This document shows, one piece after another, positions 1-6,685 of a DNA stretch of 10,912 nucleotides. The first letter of the stretch is position 1, and each line of letters opens with the position of its first letter. Source of the stretch: Streptosporangiaceae bacterium (GTDB lineage: Bacteria > Actinomycetota > Actinomycetes > Streptosporangiales > Streptosporangiaceae); assembly GCA_030039095.1 (NCBI GenBank), contig JASHQP010000193.1, positions 1-10,912 of the forward strand, in the 5' to 3' direction. The position numbers and the translations under genes are program-made. The notes under the pieces are model-generated. The model ran no database searches, was not told where the DNA came from, and was given only the letters and a program-made list of their open reading frames with translations.

Positions 1-54
1 GCTGCCCGCCCCGGCTGGGCTGCCCGCCCCGGCTGGGCTGCCCGCCCCGGCCGG
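1..54. repeat. 18-bp tandem repeat coding PAGAGS
   Basis: Three consecutive 18-bp units (gctgcccgccccggctgg, the third with one change, t to c) occupy 1-18, 19-36 and 37-54, with a decaying partial copy to about 65. Read on the minus strand they are in frame with the serine hydrolase and give (PAGAGS)n. The array touches base 1, so the true copy number is unknown. Confidence 0.9.
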
Positions 55-1059
55 GCCGGCGCCGGACGGGACCGCCATCATGAGCCCCCACCCGCCGTGG
101 TCGCCCACGAACACCCGGTTCTCGGCCCGTTCCCGTGCCGTCATGCGGTCGGCCATCATCAGCCGCACCGATTCGGCCGAGAGCAGGCCGCCACCGCCGG
201 AGGCCAGCATGGCCGCGAACGCCCACAGGTCATCAACGGTCGAGACCAGGGAGGCGGCGGCGTCGGGCAGCTTCGGCGGCGCGGACCACCAGCCGTCCGG
301 CCGGTCGACCACGTCCAGCCCTCCGCCGGCGCCGGCGGCGTAGAACGTGGTGAAACGGCCGAGCTTGGCGGCCGGGACGCTGAAACCGGTGTCGGCCATG
401 CCGAGCGGCTCGAAAACGCGTTCGCGCATCACCTCAGCGAGCGGGGCCCCTGCAACCCGCCCGATGAGCACCCCGGCCACCGTGGCGCCGGTGTTGTACC
501 GCCAGCGTGTGCCCGGCTGGTCGAGCAGCGGCAGGCCGCCGAGCCGGGCCAGCCACTCGTCCGGCGTCAGGTCGGGCGGCGGCCACGGCGGCCCGAGCGT
601 CCGGAGGCCCAGCTCGCTCTCGGCCTGCTGGATGGGGTACGCGCCGGCCGACATGATGCAGCCGAACCCCAGGTGGAACGACAGCACGTCCTCGACCGTG
701 ATCGGCCGTTGCGCGGGCACCGTGTCGTCGAGACTCGACTCCAGGGTCCGCAGGACCCGCGGCTCGGCCAGCTCGGGCAGCCACCGGCCGACCGGATCGC
801 CGAGCGCCATCGCCCCGTCCTCGATGAGCAGCATCGCCGCCACGCCCGCGATCGGCTTGGTCATCGAGGCGATGCGGAAGATCGCATCGCGGCCGATGGG
901 CTCCTCGTCGCCGAAGGCCTTGTGCCCCAGCGCCGACACATGCACGTCGCCGCCGCTGGCCACGAGCGCGACGAGCCCCGGAAGGCGGCCCCTGGCCACA
1001 TGGCCGGTGAGCACGGCCTCGAGCGCCTCGATCCCTTCCGGCGTCAACCCGGCAGACAT
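1..1059 (-). CDS. Serine hydrolase of the beta-lactamase / penicillin-binding-protein-like family, 3' end cut by window edge
   Basis: 353 codons are visible, starting at ATG 1059-1057 behind a strong ribosome site (GGGAGGAG, about 5 nt before the start). The frame stays open to base 1. Residues 62-68 read RIASMTK, giving the SxxK nucleophile and base (Ser65, Lys68) of class C beta-lactamase-like enzymes. RWRYNTGA at 185-192 supplies the YxN-like second motif (Tyr188). Other family-like stretches are EPLGMADTGF near 217-226 and GGWGLMMAV near 323-331. No signal peptide is seen, so a cytoplasmic esterase or hydrolase is likelier than a secreted beta-lactamase; substrate unknown. The third motif (usually HxG or WGG-like) should lie beyond the window. 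Oddity: after AVPSG the protein enters PAGAGS repeats (residues 336-353) where the family normally runs straight into a GWDGG-like segment. Family is clear, specific function is not. Confidence 0.88.
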   Translation of the reverse strand, partial: MSAGLTPEGIEALEAVLTGHVARGRLPGLVALVASGGDVHVSALGHKAFGDEEPIGRDAIFRIASMTKPIAGVAAMLLIEDGAMALGDPVGRWLPELAEPRVLRTLESSLDDTVPAQRPITVEDVLSFHLGFGCIMSAGAYPIQQAESELGLRTLGPPWPPPDLTPDEWLARLGGLPLLDQPGTRWRYNTGATVAGVLIGRVAGAPLAEVMRERVFEPLGMADTGFSVPAAKLGRFTTFYAAGAGGGLDVVDRPDGWWSAPPKLPDAAASLVSTVDDLWAFAAMLASGGGGLLSAESVRLMMADRMTARERAENRVFVGDHGGWGLMMAVPSGAGPAGAGSPAGAGSPAGAGS

Positions 1060-1080
1060 GTCTCTCCTCCCTGCTCCGGC

Positions 1081-1145
1081 CCGGCTTCCGGCCTGCGAGG
1101 TTAGACGCCCCGCCGGCTTCCGGCCTGCGAGGGTTGGACGCCCCG
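1081..1145. repeat. 32/33-bp tandem duplication in the gap upstream of the serine hydrolase
   Basis: Two head-to-tail copies lie at 1081-1112 and 1113-1145. Both begin ccggcttccggcctgcgagg and end acgccccg; the second has an extra g and one substitution (ttag versus gttgg). Each contains a short inverted repeat (GCCGG-CTT-CCGGC type) that could form a small hairpin. They lie between the serine hydrolase start (1059) and the 3' end of the amidohydrolase remnant (1190). Function unknown; a weak terminator pair or slippage duplication are both possible. Confidence 0.75.
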
Positions 1146-1189
1146 CCCGCGCCAGAATCATCGGTCCGGCCGGCGGGGGAGCCGGGGTT

Positions 1190-1692
1190 CTACGCCCGGT
1201 GGCGGCGGAGCCACCGGCCCTGGCCGGGGCGGGCGCTGATCTCGCCGTCGGCCAGCAGCACCTGGCCGCGCTGGAGAACGATCCTCGGCCAGCCCTGGAC
1301 CTGCCAGCCGTCGTATACGGAGTAGTCGGCGCGCGACCGCATGCGGGCGCCGTCGATCGTGCGGCGTTCCTGCGGATCCCAGAGCGCCAGGTCGGCGTCG
1401 GAGCCGACGGCGACGGCGCCCTTGCGCGGGTAGAGGCCGAACAGCCGCGCCGCGTTCGCGGAGGTCAGGTCCACGAACTGGTCCAGTGAGATCCGCCCGG
1501 TGACCACGCCCTCGGAGAACAGCATGGGCATCAGCGTCTCGAGGTCGGGCCGGCGGCGATCTCCTCCCGGCCGGTCATCCGGTCGCCGACCTGGGCGATG
1601 CGCCCGTCCCGCACGCCGATGTCGGCCGTCTGCAGACGGCCCGGGCTCACCACGGTCGCGTCGCGCACGACCAGATCGAGCGGCTCGGGCAT
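1190..1692 (-). pseudogene. Dihydropyrimidinase/D-hydantoinase-type amidohydrolase with catalytic core deleted
   Basis: Two fragments of one cyclic amidohydrolase lie side by side in different frames. The N-terminal fragment starts at ATG 1692-1690 and gives about 47 residues, including DLVVRDATVVSPG and DIGVRDGRIAQVG, the usual first beta-sandwich strands. At about 1546-1552 the frame changes and the C-terminal fragment begins (DLETLMPMLFSEGVVTGRIS), running about 118 residues through ARLFGLYPRKGAVAVGSDAD and a WDP motif to TAG at 1190. Full-length relatives are about 450-480 residues. The missing roughly 300 include the HxH metal ligands, the carboxylated lysine and the later His/Asp ligands, so no catalysis is possible. 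There is one net frameshift at the junction. The family would hydrolyse a cyclic amide such as a dihydropyrimidine or hydantoin. A sequencing or assembly deletion would look the same. Confidence 0.8.
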
Positions 1693-1766
1693 GCCTGGAT
1701 TCTGGCACGCCGCCCCCGGCCTGCCCGGGACGGGCTCCCGGCCTCACCGGAGGCTGGGCCCGGCGC

Positions 1767-2399
1767 TCACCGAAGGGCTGTCCCCGGCTTCTCCAGCATG
1801 AATGACTGGAAGTGATTCCCGTCAGCGTCGAAGGTCGTGAACGACACGACGCGGAAGCGTTCGGCCAGCATCTCTCTCATCAGCCGATCCGAGCGGAACG
1901 CGAAGAAGCGGGGTACCGGATGATGGTCGTCCTGCCTCATGCCTTCCTCGTCCGCGCCGCCCCACGTTCCCACATACAGCAGTCCTCCCGGCACCAGCAC
2001 CTCACCGATCGCCCCCAGGACGCGCTGGAAATCCGGGGTTGGCACGTGGAGCAGGCAGTTCAGGGCATAGACGGCGTCGAACGAAGCTGGGGGAACCCCG
2101 AGGTCCAGGAAGTCGGCCACGCGTGCGTCCAGGCCCTTCGCCCGGCACAACTCGACCATGGCCGGGGACAGGTCGGTGCACAGGACTCGCAGGCCCTGCT
2201 CCTGGAAGTACAGCGAGTCGTGCCCGGTGCCGGCACCCACCTCCAGCAGGCTCGTGACGGCCCGGTCCTGGAGCAGGTCAAGGAAGCGGCGCCGCTCATC
2301 GACCTTGAATGCTTCCTTCCGCCTGCTGTCGCGTTTGGCCGCCGCGTCCGGCCCGTACGCCTGGCGGAGGCTGGCAACGACCTGGCGGTAGTCCTCCAC
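1767..2399 (-). CDS. Class I SAM-dependent methyltransferase
   Basis: 210 residues from GTG 2399-2397, chosen because AGGA sits 8 nt upstream and the homologous part begins here (VEDYRQVVASLRQAYG). The frame can be extended to 2564, but that part is low-complexity and runs antisense to the divergent regulator. Motif I LLEVGAGTG is at 51-59, the acidic SAM-ribose loop CTDLS with Asp76 is at 74-78, and FDAVYALNCLLHV (107-119) is the motif II/post II region. LVPGGLLYVGTWGG is a typical motif III, and the end (SFTTFDADGNHFQSFMLEKP) matches small-molecule methyltransferases. Predicted to be soluble; acceptor unknown. It is transcribed divergently from the XRE/NB-ARC regulator at 2465, with 65 bp between the starts, so the two may share a control region. 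The gene looks intact. Confidence 0.88.
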   Translation of the reverse strand: MEDYRQVVASLRQAYGPDAAAKRDSRRKEAFKVDERRRFLDLLQDRAVTSLLEVGAGTGHDSLYFQEQGLRVLCTDLSPAMVELCRAKGLDARVADFLDLGVPPASFDAVYALNCLLHVPTPDFQRVLGAIGEVLVPGGLLYVGTWGGADEEGMRQDDHHPVPRFFAFRSDRLMREMLAERFRVVSFTTFDADGNHFQSFMLEKPGTALR

Positions 2400-2400
2400 G

Positions 2401-2419
2401 GCCAGGATCCTAGCCTGGC
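2401..2419. promoter_or_regulatory. 19-bp inverted repeat in the divergent intergenic region (candidate operator)
   Basis: gccagg-atcctag-cctggc is a perfect 6-bp inverted repeat with a 7-bp centre that contains most of the palindrome aggatcct. It lies between the divergent methyltransferase (start 2399) and the HTH regulator (start 2465) and overlaps the methyltransferase ribosome site. It could be an operator or an RNA hairpin over that site. Position is the only support. Confidence 0.3.
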
Positions 2420-2464
2420 GCCGCTCTGCCAGTTCGGTGCTGCGCCGACGTAGGCTCTGCAGAC

Positions 2465-3070
2465 GTGGAGCCTGGGCTGAGGTTCGCCGACTTGCTGAGG
2501 CAGCTGCGGACCGAGGCGCGGCTGACGCAGGAGGAGCTGGCCGAGCGGGCGGGGCTGAGCCCACGGTCCGTCAGCGACCTGGAACGGGGCATCAATCGGA
2601 CCGCGCGCAAGGATAGTGCGCTGATGCTCGCCGGTGCGCTCAGGCTGACCGGCGCGGTGCAGGAGGCATTCGTTGCTGCCGCCCGCGGCCGGGCCGAGCC
2701 GGAGCGGGTGCTGGCGGTCAGGAGCGAGGCCGCGCAGGAGTCGTCAGCCGCCGCCGCGACGCGGACTCTGCCGCGTGACATCGGCGGCTTCACCGGCCGC
2801 GGACGCGAGCTGACGGGCCTGGAGCAGTCGCTGGCCAGCAGGGCGGGTGGCGGTTTGGTGGGCATCTACGCGATCGACGGGATGGCTGGCATTGGCAAGA
2901 CGACGTTCGCCGTGCACGCCGCGCACCGTCTCGCCGGGCGCTTTGCTGACGGGCAGTTCTTCCTCCCGCTGCATGCGCACACCGCTGGTCAGTCACCCGT
3001 CGACCCGGCCGATGCTCTGGCGAGTCTGCTGATGCGCGTCGCCGGCGGTAGCGGGAGAGGTGTGGCGTAG
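2465..3070 (+). pseudogene. XRE-family HTH / NB-ARC regulator, truncated just after the P-loop
   Basis: 201 residues from GTG 2465. Residues 6-60 form a Cro/C1-type helix-turn-helix (FADLLRQLRTEARLTQEELA, GLSPRSVSDLERG). After a linker, GGFTGRGREL (107-116) starts an NB-ARC/STAND ATPase domain, with Walker A GMAGIGKTT at 139-147 and the family-typical FFLPLHAHT and PVDPADALASLL. From about residue 192 the sequence leaves the family and stops (TAG, 3068-3070). Full-length relatives run several hundred residues further, with Walker B, a winged helix and TPR repeats, all absent here. Such proteins are actinomycete transcription regulators, often tied to secondary metabolism. The fragment might still bind DNA but lacks the sensor half. 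The break abuts the end of an oppositely oriented, also truncated gene. No strong ribosome site is seen; AGG about 12 nt upstream is weak. Confidence 0.82.
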
Positions 3071-3482
3071 TCGGCGCTGCGCCCGATCCGCGTTTGCCGG
3101 TCCTAGAAGCCGCTGGCTCGGCCTCGAGCCTCGCGAGGATCCCGCGGGCAACGCTGACAAGCTCGTCGGGGCGGCCCAGCAACTCCCGGTCAACACGTTC
3201 ATACCCAGCCGCGCGCGCGAGCGCTGCGCCCATGTTGCCTGCGCTTATCGTGTAAACCGGCCTACCTGGCTTAACACCTGCGCCGGCCCGGATTGCGTTC
3301 ATTGCCCCGCGGATCTTGAACGAACCCGTGTCCTGCAGGCATTCCAGCTTCAGCGAGCACAAGACCTCTGCATCCTCGCCGTGCAGTGGGACGACCGGCG
3401 TCGCGCGGACGAACTCGCTGTTGCGCGCCTGTGCCGCGAGCGCAAGCTCTAGCGACGGAGTCTGCAAGCGGTCCGAGGTCAC
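3071..3482 (-). pseudogene. Threonine dehydratase-like PLP enzyme (fold type II), N-terminal fragment
   Basis: Starts at GTG 3482-3480, 8 nt after the stop of the SnoaL-like gene. Residues 1-92 match the start of serine/threonine dehydratases: ATPVVPL (27-33), LKLECLQDTGSFKIRGAMNA with Lys56 as the expected PLP Schiff-base lysine, and YTISAGNMGAALARAA (77-92), the substrate- and PLP-binding loop. From residue 94 (YERVDRELLGRPDEL) the sequence no longer resembles the family. The frame then reads on antisense through the truncated NB-ARC gene as far as 2790, so no natural end can be assigned; the 3071 boundary is approximate. Full-length enzymes are about 310-400 residues and carry a glycine-rich phosphate-binding loop, absent here. 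It would deaminate threonine or serine, or be a related racemase or lyase; the fragment cannot be active. It may have been the last gene of a run from the TetR gene downwards. Confidence 0.68.
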
Positions 3483-3490
3483 GGCCGCTG

Positions 3491-3892
3491 TCAGCTGAGC
3501 TGGCGGCGGAGCGCGTCGAGATCGCCAAGAACCCAGGCACTGGTCAGGCGCCGCTCATCTGACGTGAAAAAGGCAGCCCCTGCGTATTCGAACCGGCGCT
3601 GCGTTGCCGGCAATCCCAGCAGCGGGCCGGTATGGGTACCAGTGAAGCGAAGCCGGGCCGCGGCCCGCCCGCCGTCACACACCAGCTCAACGATCTCGTT
3701 GTGAAAATCGGCAGAACCTTCGCGCACCAGGTCCCGGTAGCGCCGCCACCCTTGCCGGTCCGATGTCTGCTGTCCCAGCGATCCGCGGAAGGTAAAGCCC
3801 GGGCTGAGGGTGGCATCGACCGCGGAATCGTCCCACCGGTTCCACAGCTCGTGGTAGAACCGCTCGATCAGCACGCCGATGGAGACCACCAC
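3491..3892 (-). CDS. SnoaL-like / ester cyclase family protein (NTF2-like fold)
   Basis: 133 residues, starting at GTG 3892 (a second GTG follows directly) with AGG a few bases upstream; stop TGA at 3491. The pattern FYHELWNRWD near the start, TLSPGFTFRGSLG (28-40), a central FHNEIVELVCDGGRAAARLR and a closing AAFFTSDERRLTSAWVLGDL fits the single-domain alpha+beta cone of SnoaL-like polyketide-cyclase-type proteins. Members include aldol cyclases, hydrolases and many proteins of unknown reaction; catalytic residues vary, so the reaction cannot be assigned. It looks full length and intact, soluble and without a signal peptide. It lies 35 bp downstream of the small membrane protein gene and 8 bp before the dehydratase fragment, all on the same strand, so co-transcription is plausible. 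Confidence 0.8.
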   Translation of the reverse strand: MVVSIGVLIERFYHELWNRWDDSAVDATLSPGFTFRGSLGQQTSDRQGWRRYRDLVREGSADFHNEIVELVCDGGRAAARLRFTGTHTGPLLGLPATQRRFEYAGAAFFTSDERRLTSAWVLGDLDALRRQLS

Positions 3893-3927
3893 TTACGCCT
3901 GAACCCGCAGCAGGGCGCGCTCGGATC

Positions 3928-4308
3928 TCAACGGCGGCGCAGCCGCCAGGCATACGCAATGTATGCGACCGCCAGGATGGCCCAGACGAGGCCCAGCGCC
4001 TTGACCGGCGATGAGCCTGGGTAGTGAACTGACCAGGCGACGGCAGCTCCGGACGCCAGTGCCGTGAGCACGGAGCCGGCCGCCATCGCCCCGAGCTGCG
4101 AGCGCTTTCTGTCCATCAGGATCCGGTCCGATGCGGGGATTGCTGGGGGCCGCAGAGCGGCCAGCTGAGCATCGATCCGGTTGCTGACTTGCCTGTCGAC
4201 CTTTTCGAGGAACGACTCAACGACGGCATCCCGGTACTCCGGCCCGAGCTCGTTATGGAGCTGTGCCGCGGCACGGATCTCGTCCGGGGACAGAATTGAA
4301 TCGTCCAT
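3928..4308 (-). CDS. Small two-TM membrane protein, conserved hypothetical
   Basis: 126 residues from ATG 4308. This start gives the family-like opening MDDSILSPDEIRAAAQLH; the purine-rich GGGAGG lies 14 nt upstream, which is rather far, and the frame is open 12 codons further. Residues 1-50 are acidic and helical (LGPEYRDAVVESFLEKVDRQ), a probable cytoplasmic region with amphipathic or coiled-coil character. Two hydrophobic helices follow, about 71-93 and 102-121, and the protein ends in WRLRRR, placing both ends in the cytoplasm. Similar small proteins are widespread in actinomycetes, without a known function to my knowledge. Gene neighbours are TetR (69 bp upstream) and SnoaL-like (35 bp downstream). 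No reaction or partner can be named. Confidence 0.75.
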   Translation of the reverse strand: MDDSILSPDEIRAAAQLHNELGPEYRDAVVESFLEKVDRQVSNRIDAQLAALRPPAIPASDRILMDRKRSQLGAMAAGSVLTALASGAAVAWSVHYPGSSPVKALGLVWAILAVAYIAYAWRLRRR

Positions 4309-4377
4309 ATCAGCAGCGTAAACCTCCCGCCGGGCCAATCCCAATGGACGCAGCCCACAGGAACGGGGCGAGCGAAG

Positions 4378-5031
4378 TCAGCGATCGGGAGATGATCCTT
4401 CGGCAGGGCCTGGCGGATCTGCGAGGGTTGTCTGCAGCCTGGTCAGGCACCATGCCTGCCATTGGCCGAGTTCCCAGCCGCGGTCCATGCAGAACAGGCG
4501 GTAGGTGTCCTCGCTGAGGACGGCGTAGAGAATATCGCCGGCCTGATCGACGGTCAGGTTGGCGGCGAAGCCGGGCTTGGCCGCGAGGAGCGCGGCCACG
4601 TCCCGGTCGGTTTGGTAACGCCGCGCCCGCTGGGTGGCCAGGACCTCGGCGACCTCCGCGTCGGCGCAGGCCTCCTGGACGCGGAGGTATATCGGCGTGG
4701 CCCGGGCGACGATGGCGGTTCCCTCGGCGACCACCAGCCGGAGGGCTTGCCGCAGGTCGCGTTCGTCTCGCAGCGCGCTGACCCACGGCCGGTTCAGGAC
4801 CGCCACGGCCTCGTCGTCGCCGGCCACGCTCAGATCGAATGCCGCGCTGAGGATCTGCGCCTTGCCGCCGAAGCTGAGGTACAGCGTCTGGACGGCGACA
4901 GAAGCCTCAGCTGCGATGTCCGCCATCGTCGTGTACAGGTACCCGCGCTCGGTGAACAGCCGGTGCGCGGCCCGGGTGACCCGGGCCTTGGTGGCACTGG
5001 CCCGTGCGGTCCGCGCGGCATAACGGCGGAC
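4378..5031 (-). pseudogene. TetR-family regulator missing its start codon
   Basis: The frame reads from about 5031 to TGA at 4378, about 217 residues. It has a good TetR N-terminal HTH: RVTRAAHRLFTERGYLYTTM, then ADIAAEASVAVQTLYLSFGG. The C-terminal ligand domain holds family-like segments (DRDVAALLAAKPG, LTVDQAGDILYAVLSEDTYR, RGWELGQWQAW). No ATG, GTG or TTG occurs in frame before the HTH; the first is ATG 4926, inside the HTH after helix 1, which would ruin DNA binding. Relatives begin only a few residues before the visible RRYAARTARA stretch, so the start codon and a few residues were probably lost at the junction with the plus-strand sulfotransferase fragment at about 5026-5040. Calling only 4378-4926 would give a shortened TetR protein. 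It might have controlled the small genes downstream. Confidence 0.72.
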
Positions 5032-5517
5032 GCCATCGACGGCCGCCCGGCGGACTGGAGCGCGATGCTGGCCGGTTACACGGCCATCGTGGACTGGCCC
5101 GGCGCGAGCTTCTGGCCGGAGTTGCTAGCGGCCAACCCCGGCGCCCTGGTGGTGCTGTCCGTCCGCGACGCCGACAGCTGGTACCGCAGCGCCGCACTGA
5201 CCGTGTTCGACATCTTCGGTTACGTGCCGGCCGAGGCCGGTCCGTGGATGCAGGCCCTCCGCCGGCTGATGCGGGACCGGTTCTGTGACCGCTTTGACGA
5301 CCGGGCCGCGATGATCGACGCCTACGAACAGCACAACGACGAGGTCCGGCACGGCGTACCCGCCGCCCAACTGCTGGAGTGGCACCCGGACCAAGGCTGG
5401 GAACCCATCTGCGCCCGGCTCGGCTTCCCGGTGCCCTCGCAACCCTTCCCCGCCGCGAACTCCATCGCGGAATTCCGTGCCGAGTACGGCATGCCGCCGG
5501 TCACGGTCAGCAGCTGA
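5026..5517 (+). pseudogene. Actinobacterial-type sulfotransferase, 5' end (P-loop) missing
   Basis: About 163 residues in one open frame to TGA at 5517. GRPADWSAMLAGYTAIVDWP and the following FWPELLAANPGALVVLSVRD match the middle of P-loop sulfotransferase-like proteins; SVRDADSWYRSA is the region that normally contacts the 3'-phosphate of PAPS. The C-terminal half continues convincingly (AAMIDAYEQHNDEVRHGVPA, LLEWHPDQGWEPICARLGFP, PVPSQPFPAANS). The N-terminal roughly 45-50 residues, with the GxGRTGTTSL-type 5'-phosphosulfate loop, are missing. Upstream the frame simply continues antisense through the TetR gene to 4462. The first in-frame ATG near here (about 5065) leaves no nucleotide-binding loop. 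Loss of the PAPS loop should abolish activity. It converges on the aminotransferase gene, stop to stop with 19 bp between. Confidence 0.8.
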
Positions 5518-5536
5518 CTGCATCAGCAACGGCTCG

Positions 5537-6676
5537 TTACCAGCGTTTCAGCAGCTCCTGTACGGCATCGGCCAGGCGGTCGTAGTCGTCCGGGGTGTTG
5601 TACGGAGCAGCGGCCACGCGCAGGTAACCGGCGCCCTCGAAAAAGACGGGTGCGACTTCGACGCGCTCGCGCGACAGTGCCTCGTAGAACGCGGTGGCCT
5701 GGGCGGGACCGGAAAGAACTCCGTCCGGCAGCGGTATCAGCCGCATCGCCGGCGCGGGCACGGCCGGCAGGCGATCGAGCGGAACGCCGAGTGCGCCGGC
5801 CACCCGCTGCTGGCCGTCCGATACCAGGCCCGCCAGCCGGGATACGGTCTGCCAGCCGCCAAGTGCCTCCCAGTGCGCCAGGCCATCGGGGGCGGCCAGC
5901 CAGCCGGCGTAGTCCCACGTGCCCGGATAGTCGAACGACGCGGCGTAGCCATCCTGAAGCTGCCAGCTGAGCACGGTCGGCGTCACCTCGATGCCGGGCC
6001 GGCTCCACAGAACCGCGCTGCCGCGGGGAGCGTACGCCCACTTGTGCAGGTTCCCGATCCAGTGATCGGCGCCGAATGCGGCGATGTCGTCGTCCAGCTG
6101 GCCGGGCGCGTGCGCCGCATCGACCAGCACCGGTCGGCCCGGGCCCGCGACGGCCGCCGCCACCGCGGCGACGGGGGTGACGGTAGCGGTCGGTGAGGTG
6201 ATCCTGTCGATCACGACAAGCCGCGTCCGCGGTGAGCACGCAGCCGCGTAGGCCGACACGATCGCGGCATCAGCGGCGCCGACGGGGTAGGCGGCCTCGA
6301 CGACCTGAGCCCCGGCCCGTGCCGCGTGATGACGCAGCGCCATGGCGACCGCGCCGTAGCCGTGCGTGCTGACCACCAGCTCGTCGCCGGGGCGCAGGCT
6401 CAGCGAGCCGAGCACCGCTGACACGCCCTCGGACACGTTGCGTACCCACGCGGTCCGGAACGGGTCGATGCCGAGAAACCCGGCCACGCTCTCGCGTGCC
6501 GTCGCGATGAGCGGCGGTAGCTCGACCCGGTTGAAGCGGTGCGGATTGCGCTCGGCGCGCTCCCGCCAGGCCGCGGCCACCCGGCGCACAGCGACGGGCG
6601 CGACACCGAACGCGCCATGGTTGAGGTGAAGGACCTCGGGATCGAGGCCAAAGGAGTCCAGCAGGGCAGCATCCAC
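5537..6676 (-). CDS. Class V aminotransferase-fold PLP enzyme (isopenicillin N epimerase-like)
   Basis: 379 residues, GTG start at 6676, nine bases after the metK stop; no better start exists in frame. HLNHGAFGVAPVAVRRVAAA (17-36) is the characteristic opening of the isopenicillin N epimerase-like branch of class V aminotransferases. RPVLVDAAHAPGQ (181-193) carries the Asp186 and His189 expected over the PLP ring. WIGNLHKWAYAPRGSAVLW (206-224) carries Lys212, the expected Schiff-base lysine. The C-terminal domain is complete (EVAPVFFEGAGYLRVAAAPY). Members of this branch act as epimerases, cysteine or hercynylcysteine lyases, desulfurases or transaminases, so the reaction is not fixed by sequence. 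Tight coupling to metK and the MetE-like gene suggests a role in the same sulfur-amino-acid or methyl pathway; this is inference. Length and motifs look intact. Confidence 0.9.
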   Translation of the reverse strand: MDAALLDSFGLDPEVLHLNHGAFGVAPVAVRRVAAAWRERAERNPHRFNRVELPPLIATARESVAGFLGIDPFRTAWVRNVSEGVSAVLGSLSLRPGDELVVSTHGYGAVAMALRHHAARAGAQVVEAAYPVGAADAAIVSAYAAACSPRTRLVVIDRITSPTATVTPVAAVAAAVAGPGRPVLVDAAHAPGQLDDDIAAFGADHWIGNLHKWAYAPRGSAVLWSRPGIEVTPTVLSWQLQDGYAASFDYPGTWDYAGWLAAPDGLAHWEALGGWQTVSRLAGLVSDGQQRVAGALGVPLDRLPAVPAPAMRLIPLPDGVLSGPAQATAFYEALSRERVEVAPVFFEGAGYLRVAAAPYNTPDDYDRLADAVQELLKRW

Positions 6677-6685
6677 CCGGGTGGC

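Noticed and set aside
1..54. CRISPR array
   Set aside because: The repeats are direct tandem units without spacers and are in frame inside a coding region.
97..1489. Long plus-strand open frames over the left end
   Set aside because: They are antisense to the serine hydrolase and amidohydrolase remnant, which show family motifs; open antisense frames are common in GC-rich DNA.
2400..2564. N-terminal extension of the 1767-2399 methyltransferase
   Set aside because: Low-complexity Ala/Ser/Arg/Pro sequence that runs antisense to the HTH domain; the GTG at 2399 has a better ribosome site and fits the family start.
2790..3070. Continuation of the dehydratase-like frame
   Set aside because: It reads antisense through a recognisable NB-ARC domain and has no family similarity.
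4462..5025. Long plus-strand frame that would extend the sulfotransferase upstream
   Set aside because: It is the antisense of the TetR gene; the encoded sequence is unlike any sulfotransferase N-terminus and lacks a P-loop.
5518..5536. Terminator between the convergent sulfotransferase remnant and the PLP enzyme
   Set aside because: Only 19 bases, with no stem-loop or T-run visible.
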